NCBI RefSeq assembly: GCF_029269265.1
Contig: NZ_JARIXP010000004.1
Span: forward strand, 62,001-126,000
Direction: 5' to 3'
From: Rheinheimera sp. 1928-s
GTDB taxonomy: Bacteria > Pseudomonadota > Gammaproteobacteria > Enterobacterales > Alteromonadaceae
DNA length: 64,000 nt
The notes under the pieces are model-generated. The model was not told the DNA's origin, made no database searches, and worked only from the letters and a program-made list of their open reading frames with translations. The number at the start of each line of letters is the position of its first letter. Within the stretch, counting starts at the first letter, position 1. Shown here piece after piece: positions 40,189 through 49,610 of this stretch. The translations under genes were made by a program, and so were the position numbers.

Positions 40189-40899
40189 CCACTCAGTCCA
40201 GTCTTTAGTCAGCCAATACACCTGCAAACTTGCGGTTTCAGCCGCCAGCTTTGAAAACAAATCATAGTTCGACAGGTTCACCGTGAATAAACAGTTCCAG
40301 CCACAATTTACCGGCCTGAAAGTAGCGCTGGAAGCTGCATAGACTTGCGCATTCAACTGATGCATTTGCGATAATTTCTTCACTCGAAGCGCATGGTAGT
40401 CGCTGCTGATAAACAAATAATTTTTAGTTTTATCCAGCTGTTTATCTAAGGTTGCAAACTCATGATAAGTCGTTGGACCGCCATCAAAACACGAAATAGC
40501 GGCATACTCTGTTTTTTGTTTTAACAAGGCCTCGTAAGGCGCGCAGTAAAGCGTAGTCATATAAACATGGACCGGGCGTTGCTGCGCATTAATCATTAAA
40601 GACAGCTGATTGATCCTGTTGATAGCACAATCCGGCAAACTATGTTCATTGCCACCACAGCCCAGCAGCACATAATCACCATCAAAGTTGACAGGTAATT
40701 CAGCTGTGCTGATCTGCGAGCTGTACCATTCCCGCACCTGATTGGCGACCAGCGTATTACCAGTTAAATAAAACCAAATCAGCAGCAACCACAAGCCTTT
40801 GCGGCGGTAGTACAAGCAGGCGAAAAAAAATAACCAAAGAAATATATTCTGCGGATATAAAAAAGGTTCTAAAAAGTCTTTCACTTTGATTCCTTCCAC
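40171..40899 (-). CDS. YdcF/SanA-like (DUF218) membrane protein
   Basis: This 242-aa protein has two hydrophobic N-terminal segments (about residues 17-50) and a DUF218-like domain starting at GDYVLLGCGGNEHSL, with the polar SCFDGGPTTYHEFATL and LFISSDYHALRVKKL segments in the expected places. Homologues (ElyC, SanA, YdcF) act in the inner membrane or periplasm in envelope processes. The last residues (YTPRS) and the stop are encoded inside the adjacent palindromic element, so the native C-terminus may have been changed by its insertion. The gene is divergent from wecC. The family call is moderate because sequence identity is low. Confidence 0.65.
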   Translation of the reverse strand: MEGIKVKDFLEPFLYPQNIFLWLFFFACLYYRRKGLWLLLIWFYLTGNTLVANQVREWYSSQISTAELPVNFDGDYVLLGCGGNEHSLPDCAINRINQLSLMINAQQRPVHVYMTTLYCAPYEALLKQKTEYAAISCFDGGPTTYHEFATLDKQLDKTKNYLFISSDYHALRVKKLSQMHQLNAQVYAASSATFRPVNCGWNCLFTVNLSNYDLFSKLAAETASLQVYWLTKDWTEWYTPRS

Positions 40900-41080
40900 T
40901 GAACTGTATCAGCAACTGGTAGCCACGATACCACAGACCTAATCAGTCACCATTCAGCTAACACTGTTATTTTATTAAAAATTTTCTTCAACAGCAGCCA
41001 TCTGTCATCTAAGCTTTCTGGCGTGCTGTGATAAGATGTCGGCAAATAAAAACCAATAGTGCAGGTTAATGGAGTTCAGT

Positions 41081-42313
41081 ATGTTTAAAACGGTATCGGT
41101 GATTGGTTTAGGCTATATAGGCCTGCCTACAGCGGCCATGTTGGCTTCTCGCAAGCTGCGGGTTATTGGTATAGATGTGAATCAACACGCTGTAGATACC
41201 ATCAATCAGGGTAAAATTCATATTGTGGAACCTGAGCTGGACATGCTGGTGCATGCCGCTGTCACGGGCGGTTATTTATCAGCCCAAACGAACCCTGTAG
41301 CTGCTGATGCCTTTATGATTGCAGTGCCTACGCCATTTTTTGATGATCTGTCACCGGATTTAACTTATGTTGAAGCGGCGGTGAAATCTATAGCGCCAGT
41401 GCTGGCCAAAGGCAACTTAGTTGTACTGGAATCGACCAGTCCTGTTGGTACCACTGAAAAAATTTGCCAGTGGATAAGTGAAGCCCGCCCTGATTTAACA
41501 GTACCGACAGATTCATCTCAGCCTGACATTCACGTCGCTTATTGCCCGGAACGCGTGTTACCTGGTCGTGTTGTATATGAGCTGATTGCCAATGACCGTA
41601 TAGTCGGTGGTTTAACACCAGCCTGCTCTGAAAAAGCCAAAGCTCTGTATCAAACCTTCGTGACAGGTGAATGCTTGCTCTCTGACGCCCGCACCGCCGA
41701 AATGTCAAAACTGACAGAAAACGCCTTCCGTGACGTCAATATAGCCTTTGCTAACGAGTTGTCGGTGATCTGTGACGAGCTGAAGATTAACGTTTGGGAA
41801 CTGATTAAAATGGCGAACCGCCACCCTCGCGTAAACATTCTGACGCCAGGCGCTGGTGTTGGTGGTCACTGTATCGCTGTTGATCCATGGTTCATCGTGC
41901 ACTCAGCACCAGAGCAAGCGAAATTGATCCGCACAGCCCGTGAAGTGAACGACTTTAAACCTCAATGGGTACTGCAGAAAATTTTATCTACTGTGGCTAA
42001 TCACGCGTTGCATAAACCTTCTGTGGCCTGTTTTGGTTTGGCCTTTAAGCCTGATATCGACGATTTACGTGAAAGCCCGGCTTTGCACATCGTCAATGAT
42101 TTAGCCGCAGCTTATCAGGGTAAAATCTATGCGGTAGAGCCGAACGTGGAACAAACCAACAAGCTGGCTGCAAACGTTGAACTGGTGTCTGTAGCACAAG
42201 GTTTAAAAGCCGACATTATTGTGATCCTGGTGAACCACAAAGGTTTCGGCGATTTAGATTTCAGTAAAAACAGCCTGATTAACGTGGTAGGCCCGTTACG
42301 CTCAGCTCATTAA
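41081..42313 (+). CDS. wecC: UDP-N-acetyl-D-mannosamine dehydrogenase
   Basis: This 410-aa enzyme oxidises UDP-ManNAc to UDP-ManNAcA with NAD+. Motifs are VIGLGYIGLPTA (NAD-binding), STSPVGTTEKI, HVAYCPERVLPG and the catalytic C264 in VGGHCIAVDPWF. AFGLAFKPDIDDLRESPAL-like sequence closes the C-terminal domain. High similarity to E. coli WecC supports this over a generic UDP-glucose dehydrogenase. The start at 41081 has GGAG six bases upstream; another ATG lies 12 bases earlier. It supplies the sugar used by WecG in the adjacent locus. The companion epimerase WecB is not in the window. A strong bidirectional terminator follows. Confidence 0.93.
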   Translation: MFKTVSVIGLGYIGLPTAAMLASRKLRVIGIDVNQHAVDTINQGKIHIVEPELDMLVHAAVTGGYLSAQTNPVAADAFMIAVPTPFFDDLSPDLTYVEAAVKSIAPVLAKGNLVVLESTSPVGTTEKICQWISEARPDLTVPTDSSQPDIHVAYCPERVLPGRVVYELIANDRIVGGLTPACSEKAKALYQTFVTGECLLSDARTAEMSKLTENAFRDVNIAFANELSVICDELKINVWELIKMANRHPRVNILTPGAGVGGHCIAVDPWFIVHSAPEQAKLIRTAREVNDFKPQWVLQKILSTVANHALHKPSVACFGLAFKPDIDDLRESPALHIVNDLAAAYQGKIYAVEPNVEQTNKLAANVELVSVAQGLKADIIVILVNHKGFGDLDFSKNSLINVVGPLRSAH

Positions 42314-42340
42314 GTATCAGCCACTACTGATAAATTAGAC

Positions 42341-42369
42341 AAAAGGCCGGTGAAATCACCGGCCTTTTT
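42341..42369. terminator. Bidirectional terminator after wecC
   Basis: AAAAGGCCGGTGA-AA-TCACCGGCCTTTTT is a perfect stem flanked by A and T runs, between convergent wecC and the solute-binding protein gene. Confidence 0.92.
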
Positions 42370-42400
42370 AGTTTGTTCCATTGGATGCAGAACCTCTGAT

Positions 42401-43255
42401 TCAGTGTTCAGTTGTTGCCGCTGATTTACGCAGATAATCCTGATAGACCTTTTCTAATCGGTCTGTATTGCTAGCGTCTACCCAACTGAACATCGCCGTT
42501 TTGTACGCTGGTGTTAGCCACAACGCCATCAGCGCTTGGTTTATTTCAGTGATCAATTGCTGCCCAGCCGGACTTTTGTTGCAGGTAATATAAGACACCA
42601 CATAAGGCGACGCATCCACCACTGCCCGGCTTTGGATCTGCAGTTTTTGTGGATAGTGTTTCAGATAAAAGGCCATCCGCTCCGGATATTCCACCACGTA
42701 GTCAACTCGTTTTGATAACAGCAGCGCTGCAGCATTCACTTCACTGGTAAACTCATGAGGAATAAAATTAGCGTACTGCGTAGCATCCATTACAGAGGCA
42801 GGATAAAAACGGTTAGGCTGATAAGCTCCAAGTAAGGTCTTATCTTGCGCCAGTTGGCGTATGTCGATACTGCCATCAGCTTGCATAGCAGCATGCTGTT
42901 GCAGTACTGCTGAAGTCCGAAAATGCACAGCTAAACCAGGTAGTACAGTCACGGCTTTAGAGTACCAACGGGTTTTTGCTCTTTTTTCAGTGAAAATGGA
43001 GCCAAAGCTGCAAACACTGTAGTTATTTTGCAAAAAAGCCTGTTCCAGTCGGGGTAAATTTACAACTTTGACCTGGTGTGTCAGATGAGGCAGCTGTGCG
43101 ATCAACAGTTTGTGCAGCACATCAAAGGTGCCCTGGTCCTGGTAAACTCCAGTGGTGATTTGATGAGGAGGCCAGTCTGTTTTAAGCCAGGTTACCTGCG
43201 CTGCGATTAAGCTTTGACAGCAGAACAAAGCCGCAATGATCACAACTTTACACAC
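42401..43255 (-). CDS. Periplasmic solute-binding-like protein
   Basis: This 284-aa protein has a signal peptide (VVIIAALFCCQSLIA) and the bilobal family-3-like binding-protein layout, resembling the uncharacterised TIGR02285 group. The mature part begins QVTWLKTDWPPHQ. Family-3 ABC receptors usually partner with permeases, and none is encoded here, so it may serve in sensing or as an orphan. The start is GTG at 43255, and an internal GTG is possible. It lies between wecC and the wzx-like operon but shows no clear link to polysaccharide synthesis. Confidence 0.7.
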   Translation of the reverse strand: MCKVVIIAALFCCQSLIAAQVTWLKTDWPPHQITTGVYQDQGTFDVLHKLLIAQLPHLTHQVKVVNLPRLEQAFLQNNYSVCSFGSIFTEKRAKTRWYSKAVTVLPGLAVHFRTSAVLQQHAAMQADGSIDIRQLAQDKTLLGAYQPNRFYPASVMDATQYANFIPHEFTSEVNAAALLLSKRVDYVVEYPERMAFYLKHYPQKLQIQSRAVVDASPYVVSYITCNKSPAGQQLITEINQALMALWLTPAYKTAMFSWVDASNTDRLEKVYQDYLRKSAATTEH

Positions 43256-43316
43256 GACAACCCCGGCTCTATTTAAACTGAACTGAATTTAACCATAGCA
43301 CAAGGGAAGCCATTGC

Positions 43317-44582
43317 CTAACCTGCCGTGCTTTTTGTCTGACGCTTTTGCTGCACTCTGATTTGCCACAAACAAGCTATTACCAGCATCGAAGTGATTAA
43401 CAGGTTTCCAGCTAAAAATAACCAGGCCGTTAATTCCACTGTCAGCTTATAGTTAAACCAGCAATAAGCCAGCGCTGTAAACACCACAGCAAAAGTGACC
43501 AACATGGCTTTGTACTGATTGGCACCTAATGAAGTCAGCAGCACTTCAAAGTAAGTTTTCAATAAGGTGATCCACAAGGTCGCTAATACCAGATGCAGCA
43601 TCAGCAGATGCTCTGGATCCAATGCCTCATTAAAGGAGATCTGATACATCCAGTCACCTATGGGCCACATCAGCAAATATGGCAAAGACAACAGAGGTAA
43701 GGTGAACAGGAGAATTTTACGGAAAAACTGCAGCTTAGTGCCAAGATCGGTCAGGCGGCTTAAACGACTTAAAAACACCTGCGAAAAAATCACCGGCAAT
43801 AATGTGATTGGCATAAACAAGATAAAGAGTTTTCTGAACTGCCCCAATGCCAGCAAAGTACTAAACAAGGCCAGAAAGATAAAAGGAATATTGCTCATAA
43901 TGATGGCGAATACATCATGCAATGCAAAATGCAGCCGATGCCGTATATCCTGCCAGCCAAAGTAAGTGCTGAAATTGCGCAGATAAGGGCCAACACCAGC
44001 TTTCAGTTCAGGCCAGAGCACATTCAGCCCCATAGCCACAGGCAACAAACTCGCGACCAGCACAGCTTCGAGCATCGCATCCAGTTCTGTAATCACTCCA
44101 CCGAATAACAACCCCACCACCACCAGCAAACTTAAAGCGCCGACAAATTGAGATTTTACTTCGACAAAAAACTGCTGCCGGCCTTTGAGATAACAAAAGA
44201 TGGCCTGGCTGACAGCCCAAACCAGGCCTATCAGTAAACTCAACAGGTACAGGTAATAAGGCACGCTGTCGTTGATCCAATAATCAATACCGACCACACC
44301 AAGACACAACAGCAAAAACACCAGAAAGCTCAGCACCAGACTGTTGAACAACAAACTGATGTGTTGCTGTTTGGCGGAATAGTGGATCAGGTAAAAACTG
44401 ACACCAAAAGCTATGGTTGGGAAAAACAAGTTCGCCAGCATATAGACATAACTAAAGACACCAAAATCGGTCGCCAGCAGTTGTCGCGCAACCACCAGAT
44501 TCAGTAACCAGCGGGAGCCAAAGTTCAGACCATGAGCCAGACTGTTATTCAGCAGCTTTTGCGCAAAATCACTGCGTAACAT
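43317..44582 (-). CDS. Wzx-like polysaccharide flippase
   Basis: This 421-aa protein has about twelve transmembrane helices and the MATE/MOP superfamily N-terminus (ARQLLATDFGVFSYVYMLANLF). Such proteins flip undecaprenyl-linked repeat units across the inner membrane. The start at 44582 has GGAG seven bases upstream. It is the last gene of the minus-strand polysaccharide operon and overlaps the preceding wzy-like gene. A second flippase is encoded at 50671, so the two may handle different glycans. Confidence 0.82.
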   Translation of the reverse strand: MLRSDFAQKLLNNSLAHGLNFGSRWLLNLVVARQLLATDFGVFSYVYMLANLFFPTIAFGVSFYLIHYSAKQQHISLLFNSLVLSFLVFLLLCLGVVGIDYWINDSVPYYLYLLSLLIGLVWAVSQAIFCYLKGRQQFFVEVKSQFVGALSLLVVVGLLFGGVITELDAMLEAVLVASLLPVAMGLNVLWPELKAGVGPYLRNFSTYFGWQDIRHRLHFALHDVFAIIMSNIPFIFLALFSTLLALGQFRKLFILFMPITLLPVIFSQVFLSRLSRLTDLGTKLQFFRKILLFTLPLLSLPYLLMWPIGDWMYQISFNEALDPEHLLMLHLVLATLWITLLKTYFEVLLTSLGANQYKAMLVTFAVVFTALAYCWFNYKLTVELTAWLFLAGNLLITSMLVIACLWQIRVQQKRQTKSTAG

Positions 44583-45873
44583 GCGCAAGCTCCGCCTTTT
44601 TGCATGTTGTGTCAGCAGAGCAATGGATCAACGCCGCTGCATTTATAAAACCCCAGACCGGCCATAACATACCAGAGCTAATGACATGACCTGCAATACA
44701 GGCCACCAACAGCAATAACAGATTTAACAACACTAAAGTTGCAGCTAAATCGCTGGAAAAAAGCCGGATTAACTTTAAATTCTGAGCAATAAAACCTGTA
44801 AAAATCCACAAAAAAAACATCAAACCAGCGACACCATAAAAGATAAATAAATCAAAAGGATCCGACTCAGCCCAGTACTTCCACAGATGTTCTGATACGC
44901 CAATAAGCCCAACCCCAAAAAACCTGTGGCCTTCGCTGTAATAAAAACTCACCACCTGCCAGATTTCTGCAGCATATTTGTCGCGGTTCGATAACAAGAC
45001 ACCAAGTAAACCTTGTTGCTGATAAATATGCTGTAATTTCTCAGCCAGCCCCAGATGAGTTAACAGTAAAGGCGCCTGCCACATCAGTAGGGCGGCCGTA
45101 ACCATCAACAGCAGTAACATCAGTGCCAAACGCGACCAGTTCAGACGGATAAGCAGCGGCATCAGTGGGATCAATAACACCAAAATCACAGTGCCAAGCA
45201 AACCCGTTTTAGTCAGCATTAAACTGGCGCACCACACAGAGCTGACAGCTACCGCCAAAAAAATTAGCTTTTGCTGATGCCAGTAGTACTGCAATAACCA
45301 GGCGGATAACACCAATAGCACTACAGACAACTCATTCGCCGCATTAAAAAAACCTTTGCTACCCAAATCGATCTGAGTCAGATGTTCCTGCGGCATATAA
45401 GAGGTGTAGCCATAACCCAGAGCACCCAAAACAAAGTTAACTAATACAATCAGATAATTAACTACAAAAACCTGATGCATGGATTTCAACGCAAAGGCTT
45501 TGTCCAACTGGGCCAGACTGAGCAAATAATAAAAGGCGATAAAAGGGGAAATCAGTTTGAGCATCAAACCCATATCTGCAGCTAAAGAACCACCCAATTG
45601 CAGCCAGCTATAAAAAGGCCCTGGCATCAGCAGCACAAACAGGGCTGGAAACAGCAAAAAGGCCTTTGCAGTCCGCAGGCTTAAGCTGGTCAGCATAAGA
45701 TTCAGGATCAGCAGCTTGTAGAGCGCAGACAAACCAAAACTACGGCCAAACTGATTCAGTAAAAAGCCATTAAAAGCATCGACTAATAAATAGCAACTGC
45801 ACAATAACAGGATCAGTTTATCCAGCGGCAACACTTGCTGGAAACGGACAGATAGCCGCATTAAAGTCGCCAT
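44569..45873 (-). CDS. Wzy-like O-antigen polymerase/ligase family membrane protein
   Basis: This 434-aa protein has about ten to twelve hydrophobic helices with one larger periplasmic loop around residues 290-320, the topology of Wzy polymerases and O-antigen ligases. Sequence motifs are weak, as is normal for Wzy. Location between wzz-like and wzx-like genes supports a polymerase role. The start overlaps the wzz-like gene by 13 bp, showing coupling. Confidence 0.72.
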   Translation of the reverse strand: MATLMRLSVRFQQVLPLDKLILLLCSCYLLVDAFNGFLLNQFGRSFGLSALYKLLILNLMLTSLSLRTAKAFLLFPALFVLLMPGPFYSWLQLGGSLAADMGLMLKLISPFIAFYYLLSLAQLDKAFALKSMHQVFVVNYLIVLVNFVLGALGYGYTSYMPQEHLTQIDLGSKGFFNAANELSVVLLVLSAWLLQYYWHQQKLIFLAVAVSSVWCASLMLTKTGLLGTVILVLLIPLMPLLIRLNWSRLALMLLLLMVTAALLMWQAPLLLTHLGLAEKLQHIYQQQGLLGVLLSNRDKYAAEIWQVVSFYYSEGHRFFGVGLIGVSEHLWKYWAESDPFDLFIFYGVAGLMFFLWIFTGFIAQNLKLIRLFSSDLAATLVLLNLLLLLVACIAGHVISSGMLWPVWGFINAAALIHCSADTTCKKAELAHVTQ

Positions 45874-46571
45874 AACATCAACACAATAAAAGCGCAGCTA
45901 AAACCAAAAAAACCACCAAAACATAACATCAGCCATAAGGCTGGACTCTTACTCTGTTGTGGTGCTTCAGGGCTTTGTAACTGGTGCAATGCAAAAGGTT
46001 GAGCTGTTTTCGCATACGCCAGTTCATATTCTGTACGATCTTTCTGCTGTTGCATCAGATCCGTAACAGGCAGTTGTTGTAAGTTCGTCAGCTGTTGTTG
46101 TTTTTGCTGAATAAACTGCTGACGCCAACGCTGATCCCACAGCTTGATCACTAAAGCCAGTTCAGTTTCTGCATTGCTTGCTGAATTGCTGAGCCACTTT
46201 AAAGTCACCAGATTACCGCGTCTTTTGTGTTCCACACTCAACTGCTCCGCATTGGCAGAACGTGCCAGTGATTGAAAAAAATCAGGGTCTTTTAACCATA
46301 ATAAGGCTCTGGATACTGCATCAGCGGAAGCACCTCCCACATTGGCCGGATTTTTGTCATTCGGATCATCACGTCGCGTTAAACGTTCGGTTTGCCAGTC
46401 GGTTAAAGTCACCACAGCAGTCGCTTGATAACGTAACGCAGTGCTGAGTTGCACTATATACAAAGCCGCCGCACCTAAGACTGCTGCGGCCAGCAACAGC
46501 AACCAGAAGCGTCTGAGTAATACAGCACTCAAACTAACAAAATTGGCATGAGCTAATAAATTCTGACTCAT
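45861..46571 (-). CDS. Short Wzz-like chain-length determinant
   Basis: This 236-aa protein has two transmembrane helices (about residues 20-42 and 210-232) flanking a periplasmic coiled-coil domain rich in Gln, the layout of Wzz/PCP proteins. It is shorter than E. coli Wzz (about 325), so the periplasmic domain is reduced. It overlaps the GT2 gene by ATGA and precedes the wzy-like gene. The expected role is modal-length control of the polymer. No tyrosine-kinase domain is present. Confidence 0.7.
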   Translation of the reverse strand: MSQNLLAHANFVSLSAVLLRRFWLLLLAAAVLGAAALYIVQLSTALRYQATAVVTLTDWQTERLTRRDDPNDKNPANVGGASADAVSRALLWLKDPDFFQSLARSANAEQLSVEHKRRGNLVTLKWLSNSASNAETELALVIKLWDQRWRQQFIQQKQQQLTNLQQLPVTDLMQQQKDRTEYELAYAKTAQPFALHQLQSPEAPQQSKSPALWLMLCFGGFFGFSCAFIVLMLWRL

Positions 46572-47473
46572 TTTCTCGAAAACAACCCTTTAATGCCTTT
46601 GCTCAACAACTGCTGACGGAATTTAATCGCCCATTGTAATTTTTGTTTCAGGTAATAACGGATCTTCGTTGACCACAATCCATAACGGCAGAAAAACAGC
46701 AAACGACCAAAAGACAGCTGTTGCTGCTCCATCACCAAACGATAAAATTGCTGGTTTTGTATATTCCGCTCATTCATCAACGGCAGATGTTTTTCAACAA
46801 AATAACTTTGTGCAGCCAAGCGTTTAGGTGAAGTGGTAATACGGCCCAGCTCATGCCCGACATGCACCACATAAGTAGCTTCGGCCAAACGTAGGGCTTT
46901 GCCGTATGCAGCGACTAAGCGGATCCACATATCATAATCCTGAAAAGCGGCAAGCCCAATATCAAAACCACCTTGCGCCAGCATGCGGCTGCGTTTTACC
47001 AGCACCTGATTGGATAAACAATGCACATCCAAAAGTTCGTTCAGACCTACAATGGCCGACTCAGGATAAAGTTGCTTGCGGATAGTGCCGTAATCCCAAA
47101 AATAACTGGAACAGACAAAAGCATACTGATCGTCGTAGGCCTGATACAAGGACGTCAGACGATGGGGTAAAAACTCGTCATCATCATCCAGACCAGTGAC
47201 AAACTCACCTTTGGCTTCAGCTATCGCCAGATTACGGGCCGCACAAGCGCCCTGCCCTTTGTCCTGACGAAACAGACGCACTCTGGGCTCATCAGCATAA
47301 ACACGGTTTAAAGTCTCCCAGGTACTGTCTGTGGAAGCATCATCCACCACCAGTAACTCCAGATTGGGGTAATCCTGCACCAGCACTGAAGCAATGGCAC
47401 GTTGCACCATATCTACCCTGTTAAAAGTGGGCATATAGACGCTGATCAAAGGTAAAGCGGACTGTTGCTGCAC
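46568..47473 (-). CDS. Glycosyltransferase family 2
   Basis: This 301-aa GT-A enzyme starts PLISVYMPTFNRVDMVQRAI. LLVVDDASTD and GLDDDDEF supply the nucleotide- and metal-binding Asp residues (DxD-like), and QDYDMWIRLVAAY is the acceptor-side motif. It probably adds one sugar to the lipid-linked repeat unit on the cytoplasmic face. The start codon is GTG at 47473. The gene follows wecG by 30 bp and overlaps the wzz-like gene. Confidence 0.9.
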   Translation of the reverse strand: MQQQSALPLISVYMPTFNRVDMVQRAIASVLVQDYPNLELLVVDDASTDSTWETLNRVYADEPRVRLFRQDKGQGACAARNLAIAEAKGEFVTGLDDDDEFLPHRLTSLYQAYDDQYAFVCSSYFWDYGTIRKQLYPESAIVGLNELLDVHCLSNQVLVKRSRMLAQGGFDIGLAAFQDYDMWIRLVAAYGKALRLAEATYVVHVGHELGRITTSPKRLAAQSYFVEKHLPLMNERNIQNQQFYRLVMEQQQLSFGRLLFFCRYGLWSTKIRYYLKQKLQWAIKFRQQLLSKGIKGLFSRK

Positions 47474-47503
47474 TATGCTTCTCTCTGTTTCTAATGGTTT
47501 TTA

Positions 47504-48229
47504 TCAGAGCTTATTGGTTAAATATAACCAGGCATAAGTCACCAGATTTGACTGACGACCAATACGGGACGGCTGAGATAACAGCCGGTAGGCCCACTCT
47601 AAATGTAACTTACACCATAAAGCCGGCGCTCGCTGCACATGGCCTGTGAACACATCATAAGTACCGCCAACGCCCATATAATAGGCATCAGGCAATTGCT
47701 GTTGGCATTTACCAATAAAAATCTCTTGCTTGGGCGACCCCATAGCTACAGTGACAATACGGGCACCACTTTGAGCTATACGGCGGATCAGTTCATTTTC
47801 ATCTTTAAAATAACCGTCTTGCGAGTCCACCACATTGACGCCCATGGCCGTCAGTTTTTCAACTGTTTCCGCCATCACCTGTGGCTTGGCACCCACCAGA
47901 AACACCGGCGTTTTAGTCACAGCGGCTTTGGCCATTAACGCCTGCCACAATTCACAACCTGGAATACGTTCGACTTTACGGCCTAATTTACGCCGCATCA
48001 CTTTCACTACACCCATACCATCGGCATAACGGATATCAGCCTTATTCAGAATGCCCATCAACTCAGGATTTTTACTGGCAGCGATCACCTTCTCCGGGTT
48101 CATTGCAATAGCAGAACCTGCAAAGACAGTTCCATCGTCCTGAATAACGTAATTGACCAGCTCAGCCATATCGCTGAATGCCATCACCCCTATGCCACCC
48201 ACTGGGACTACTTCAGGTTGAATTGCCAT
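47504..48229 (-). CDS. wecG: WecG/TagA/CpsF-family UDP-ManNAcA transferase
   Basis: This 241-aa protein matches E. coli WecG in long blocks: RYADGMGVV, PVFLVGAKPQV, NVVDSQDGYFKDE, RIVTVAMGSPKQEIF, YYMGVGGTYDVFTGHVQRAP and YRLLSQPSRIGRQ. WecG transfers ManNAcA from UDP to undecaprenyl-PP-GlcNAc, giving lipid II of enterobacterial common antigen. The pairing with wecC and wecA in the same locus supports that reaction here. The ATG at 48229 was preferred to an upstream GTG (48247), which has no ribosome site. Confidence 0.9.
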   Translation of the reverse strand: MAIQPEVVPVGGIGVMAFSDMAELVNYVIQDDGTVFAGSAIAMNPEKVIAASKNPELMGILNKADIRYADGMGVVKVMRRKLGRKVERIPGCELWQALMAKAAVTKTPVFLVGAKPQVMAETVEKLTAMGVNVVDSQDGYFKDENELIRRIAQSGARIVTVAMGSPKQEIFIGKCQQQLPDAYYMGVGGTYDVFTGHVQRAPALWCKLHLEWAYRLLSQPSRIGRQSNLVTYAWLYLTNKL

Positions 48230-48261
48230 GCTTGTATTTACCTTCACTATAGTTATTTGTT

Positions 48262-49305
48262 TTATAACTCCAGATCCCTGTAGATCTGGTGTATTTTTGC
48301 CGCCACATCATTGACCAGACAGTCTTTTGCGTGCTGATGAGCTGACTGCTGCAATGCGGTATAGTCTGAGTCTGACAAACTTAATAGCTGCTGAATTTTT
48401 TTCAGCAAGTTCTGTTGCAAAACTTGCTCATCTGCCTGATCTAACACCCAAAATGAGTCAGCACCCAACTGCTCTGCCGAACCATCAGTGAGGGTGGCAA
48501 TCACCGGTGTATAACAGACCATGGCTTCCGTCATCACCAGGCCAAAAGATTCATTACGCGACAAGCTTAGAAAACATTTGCTGCGCTGATACAAAGCTTT
48601 TAATTGTTCTGCACTTTGACCCGCTGCCAGCTGCAAATTTGGGTAATCTTTTTTTAACTGCTCAAATTGCGCCTGATAACCCCCTGTGCCTACCACATAA
48701 ATGGTTTTATCAGCCAATTGCGGTAACAAAGCAATTAACCTGTCCATGCCTTTGTTTTTATCCAAAGCTCCGACATACAGCAGATCGATGTCTTTTTCTG
48801 TTCTGCTGAGTTGTTGTGCATCTGCATAAATTTGCGCAATACCGGCAGATAATACTGCGGCTTTAGGGGCTGCCGTATAGCTTTTCGCCTGCAGTTTTTC
48901 ACTGGTAAAAATCCACTGATCGACAAAACCACAGCACCAGCGGTATAAAAAACTAAAAGGCTGATAATGGTAAATATCACTGCCATGACAAGTGACGACT
49001 ATTTTTACCGAAGGTTTGCGCAAATATTTGTAAGCCAGAGCCAGCCAGATGGTTGGGTAAAAAAAATGCACATGAATAATATCGAAGCTTTTAAAACTCA
49101 GAATATAAGACCAGAAAAACTGCACAAACAGCACCGGGTATTTCAACAACCTGTTCAGCAGGCTATCGTTATGCCAGCTCATATAAAAATAGGCCAATGT
49201 CTGACGCTGCTGTAGTGCCAGTACCTGATTTTTTACAAACTGGCCCTGAAAAGGTGCAGAGGGTTTAGGTCCCATATTGGTGATAATCAATACTGCTTTG
49301 GTCAC
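48262..49305 (-). CDS. Glycosyltransferase family 4
   Basis: This 347-aa GT-B-fold enzyme contains CHGSDIYHY, LLYVGALDKNKGMDRLIALLPQL, and the donor-site SRNESFGLVMTEAMVCYTPVIA with the conserved E-x7-E pattern. It starts with GTG at 49305 after AGGATACC and is the first gene of the minus-strand operon, so the promoter lies in the 49.3-49.6 kb spacer. The sugar is unknown. Confidence 0.9.
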   Translation of the reverse strand: MTKAVLIITNMGPKPSAPFQGQFVKNQVLALQQRQTLAYFYMSWHNDSLLNRLLKYPVLFVQFFWSYILSFKSFDIIHVHFFYPTIWLALAYKYLRKPSVKIVVTCHGSDIYHYQPFSFLYRWCCGFVDQWIFTSEKLQAKSYTAAPKAAVLSAGIAQIYADAQQLSRTEKDIDLLYVGALDKNKGMDRLIALLPQLADKTIYVVGTGGYQAQFEQLKKDYPNLQLAAGQSAEQLKALYQRSKCFLSLSRNESFGLVMTEAMVCYTPVIATLTDGSAEQLGADSFWVLDQADEQVLQQNLLKKIQQLLSLSDSDYTALQQSAHQHAKDCLVNDVAAKIHQIYRDLEL

Positions 49306-49610
49306 AGCCGGTATCCTGCGTCAACAGCCCAACTCCTGATGGATAAAAACCATAAAGATCGGAGCTCTTCTAAAGAAATAGGGTTCGCCAACGTCTTGAT
49401 TCACAGCGTAAAAATCTGTCAGGACGTTATAGGGTCACAGCAAGTGTGACAGAAATAGCAATTAGAGCATTATTTTCTGACAAAGTCGTTATTCCTTTCA
49501 ATTTTATCTCCGGAGTGCCGTAGTCAGTCCCCTGTTCTTCACCTATAATCAGGCCAATTTAGTTTAAGTCAGTTCGCATTATTTCAGGCCAAAAAGCCGA
49601 TGGAAACCAC
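49306..49610. other. Divergent GT4 / wecA intergenic region with two hairpins
   Basis: The 305-bp spacer holds a 10-bp hairpin (AACGTCTTGA 49390-49399 with 49419-49428, one G-U pair) and a 6-bp stem GTCACA-GCAAG-TGTGAC (49434-49450). It must contain promoters for both polysaccharide operons. No JUMPStart/ops element (GGCGGTAG) was found on either strand. No ORF or RNA gene is apparent. Confidence 0.4.

Noticed and set aside
49434-49450. TCACA/TGTGA inverted repeat as a CRP site
   Set aside because: The half-sites are in the reverse order (TCACA then TGTGA) and spacing differs from the CRP consensus TGTGA-N6-TCACA. It is listed only as a hairpin.
49306-49610. JUMPStart/ops element for RfaH in front of the polysaccharide operons
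   Set aside because: No GGCGGTAG core is present on either strand in the spacer.
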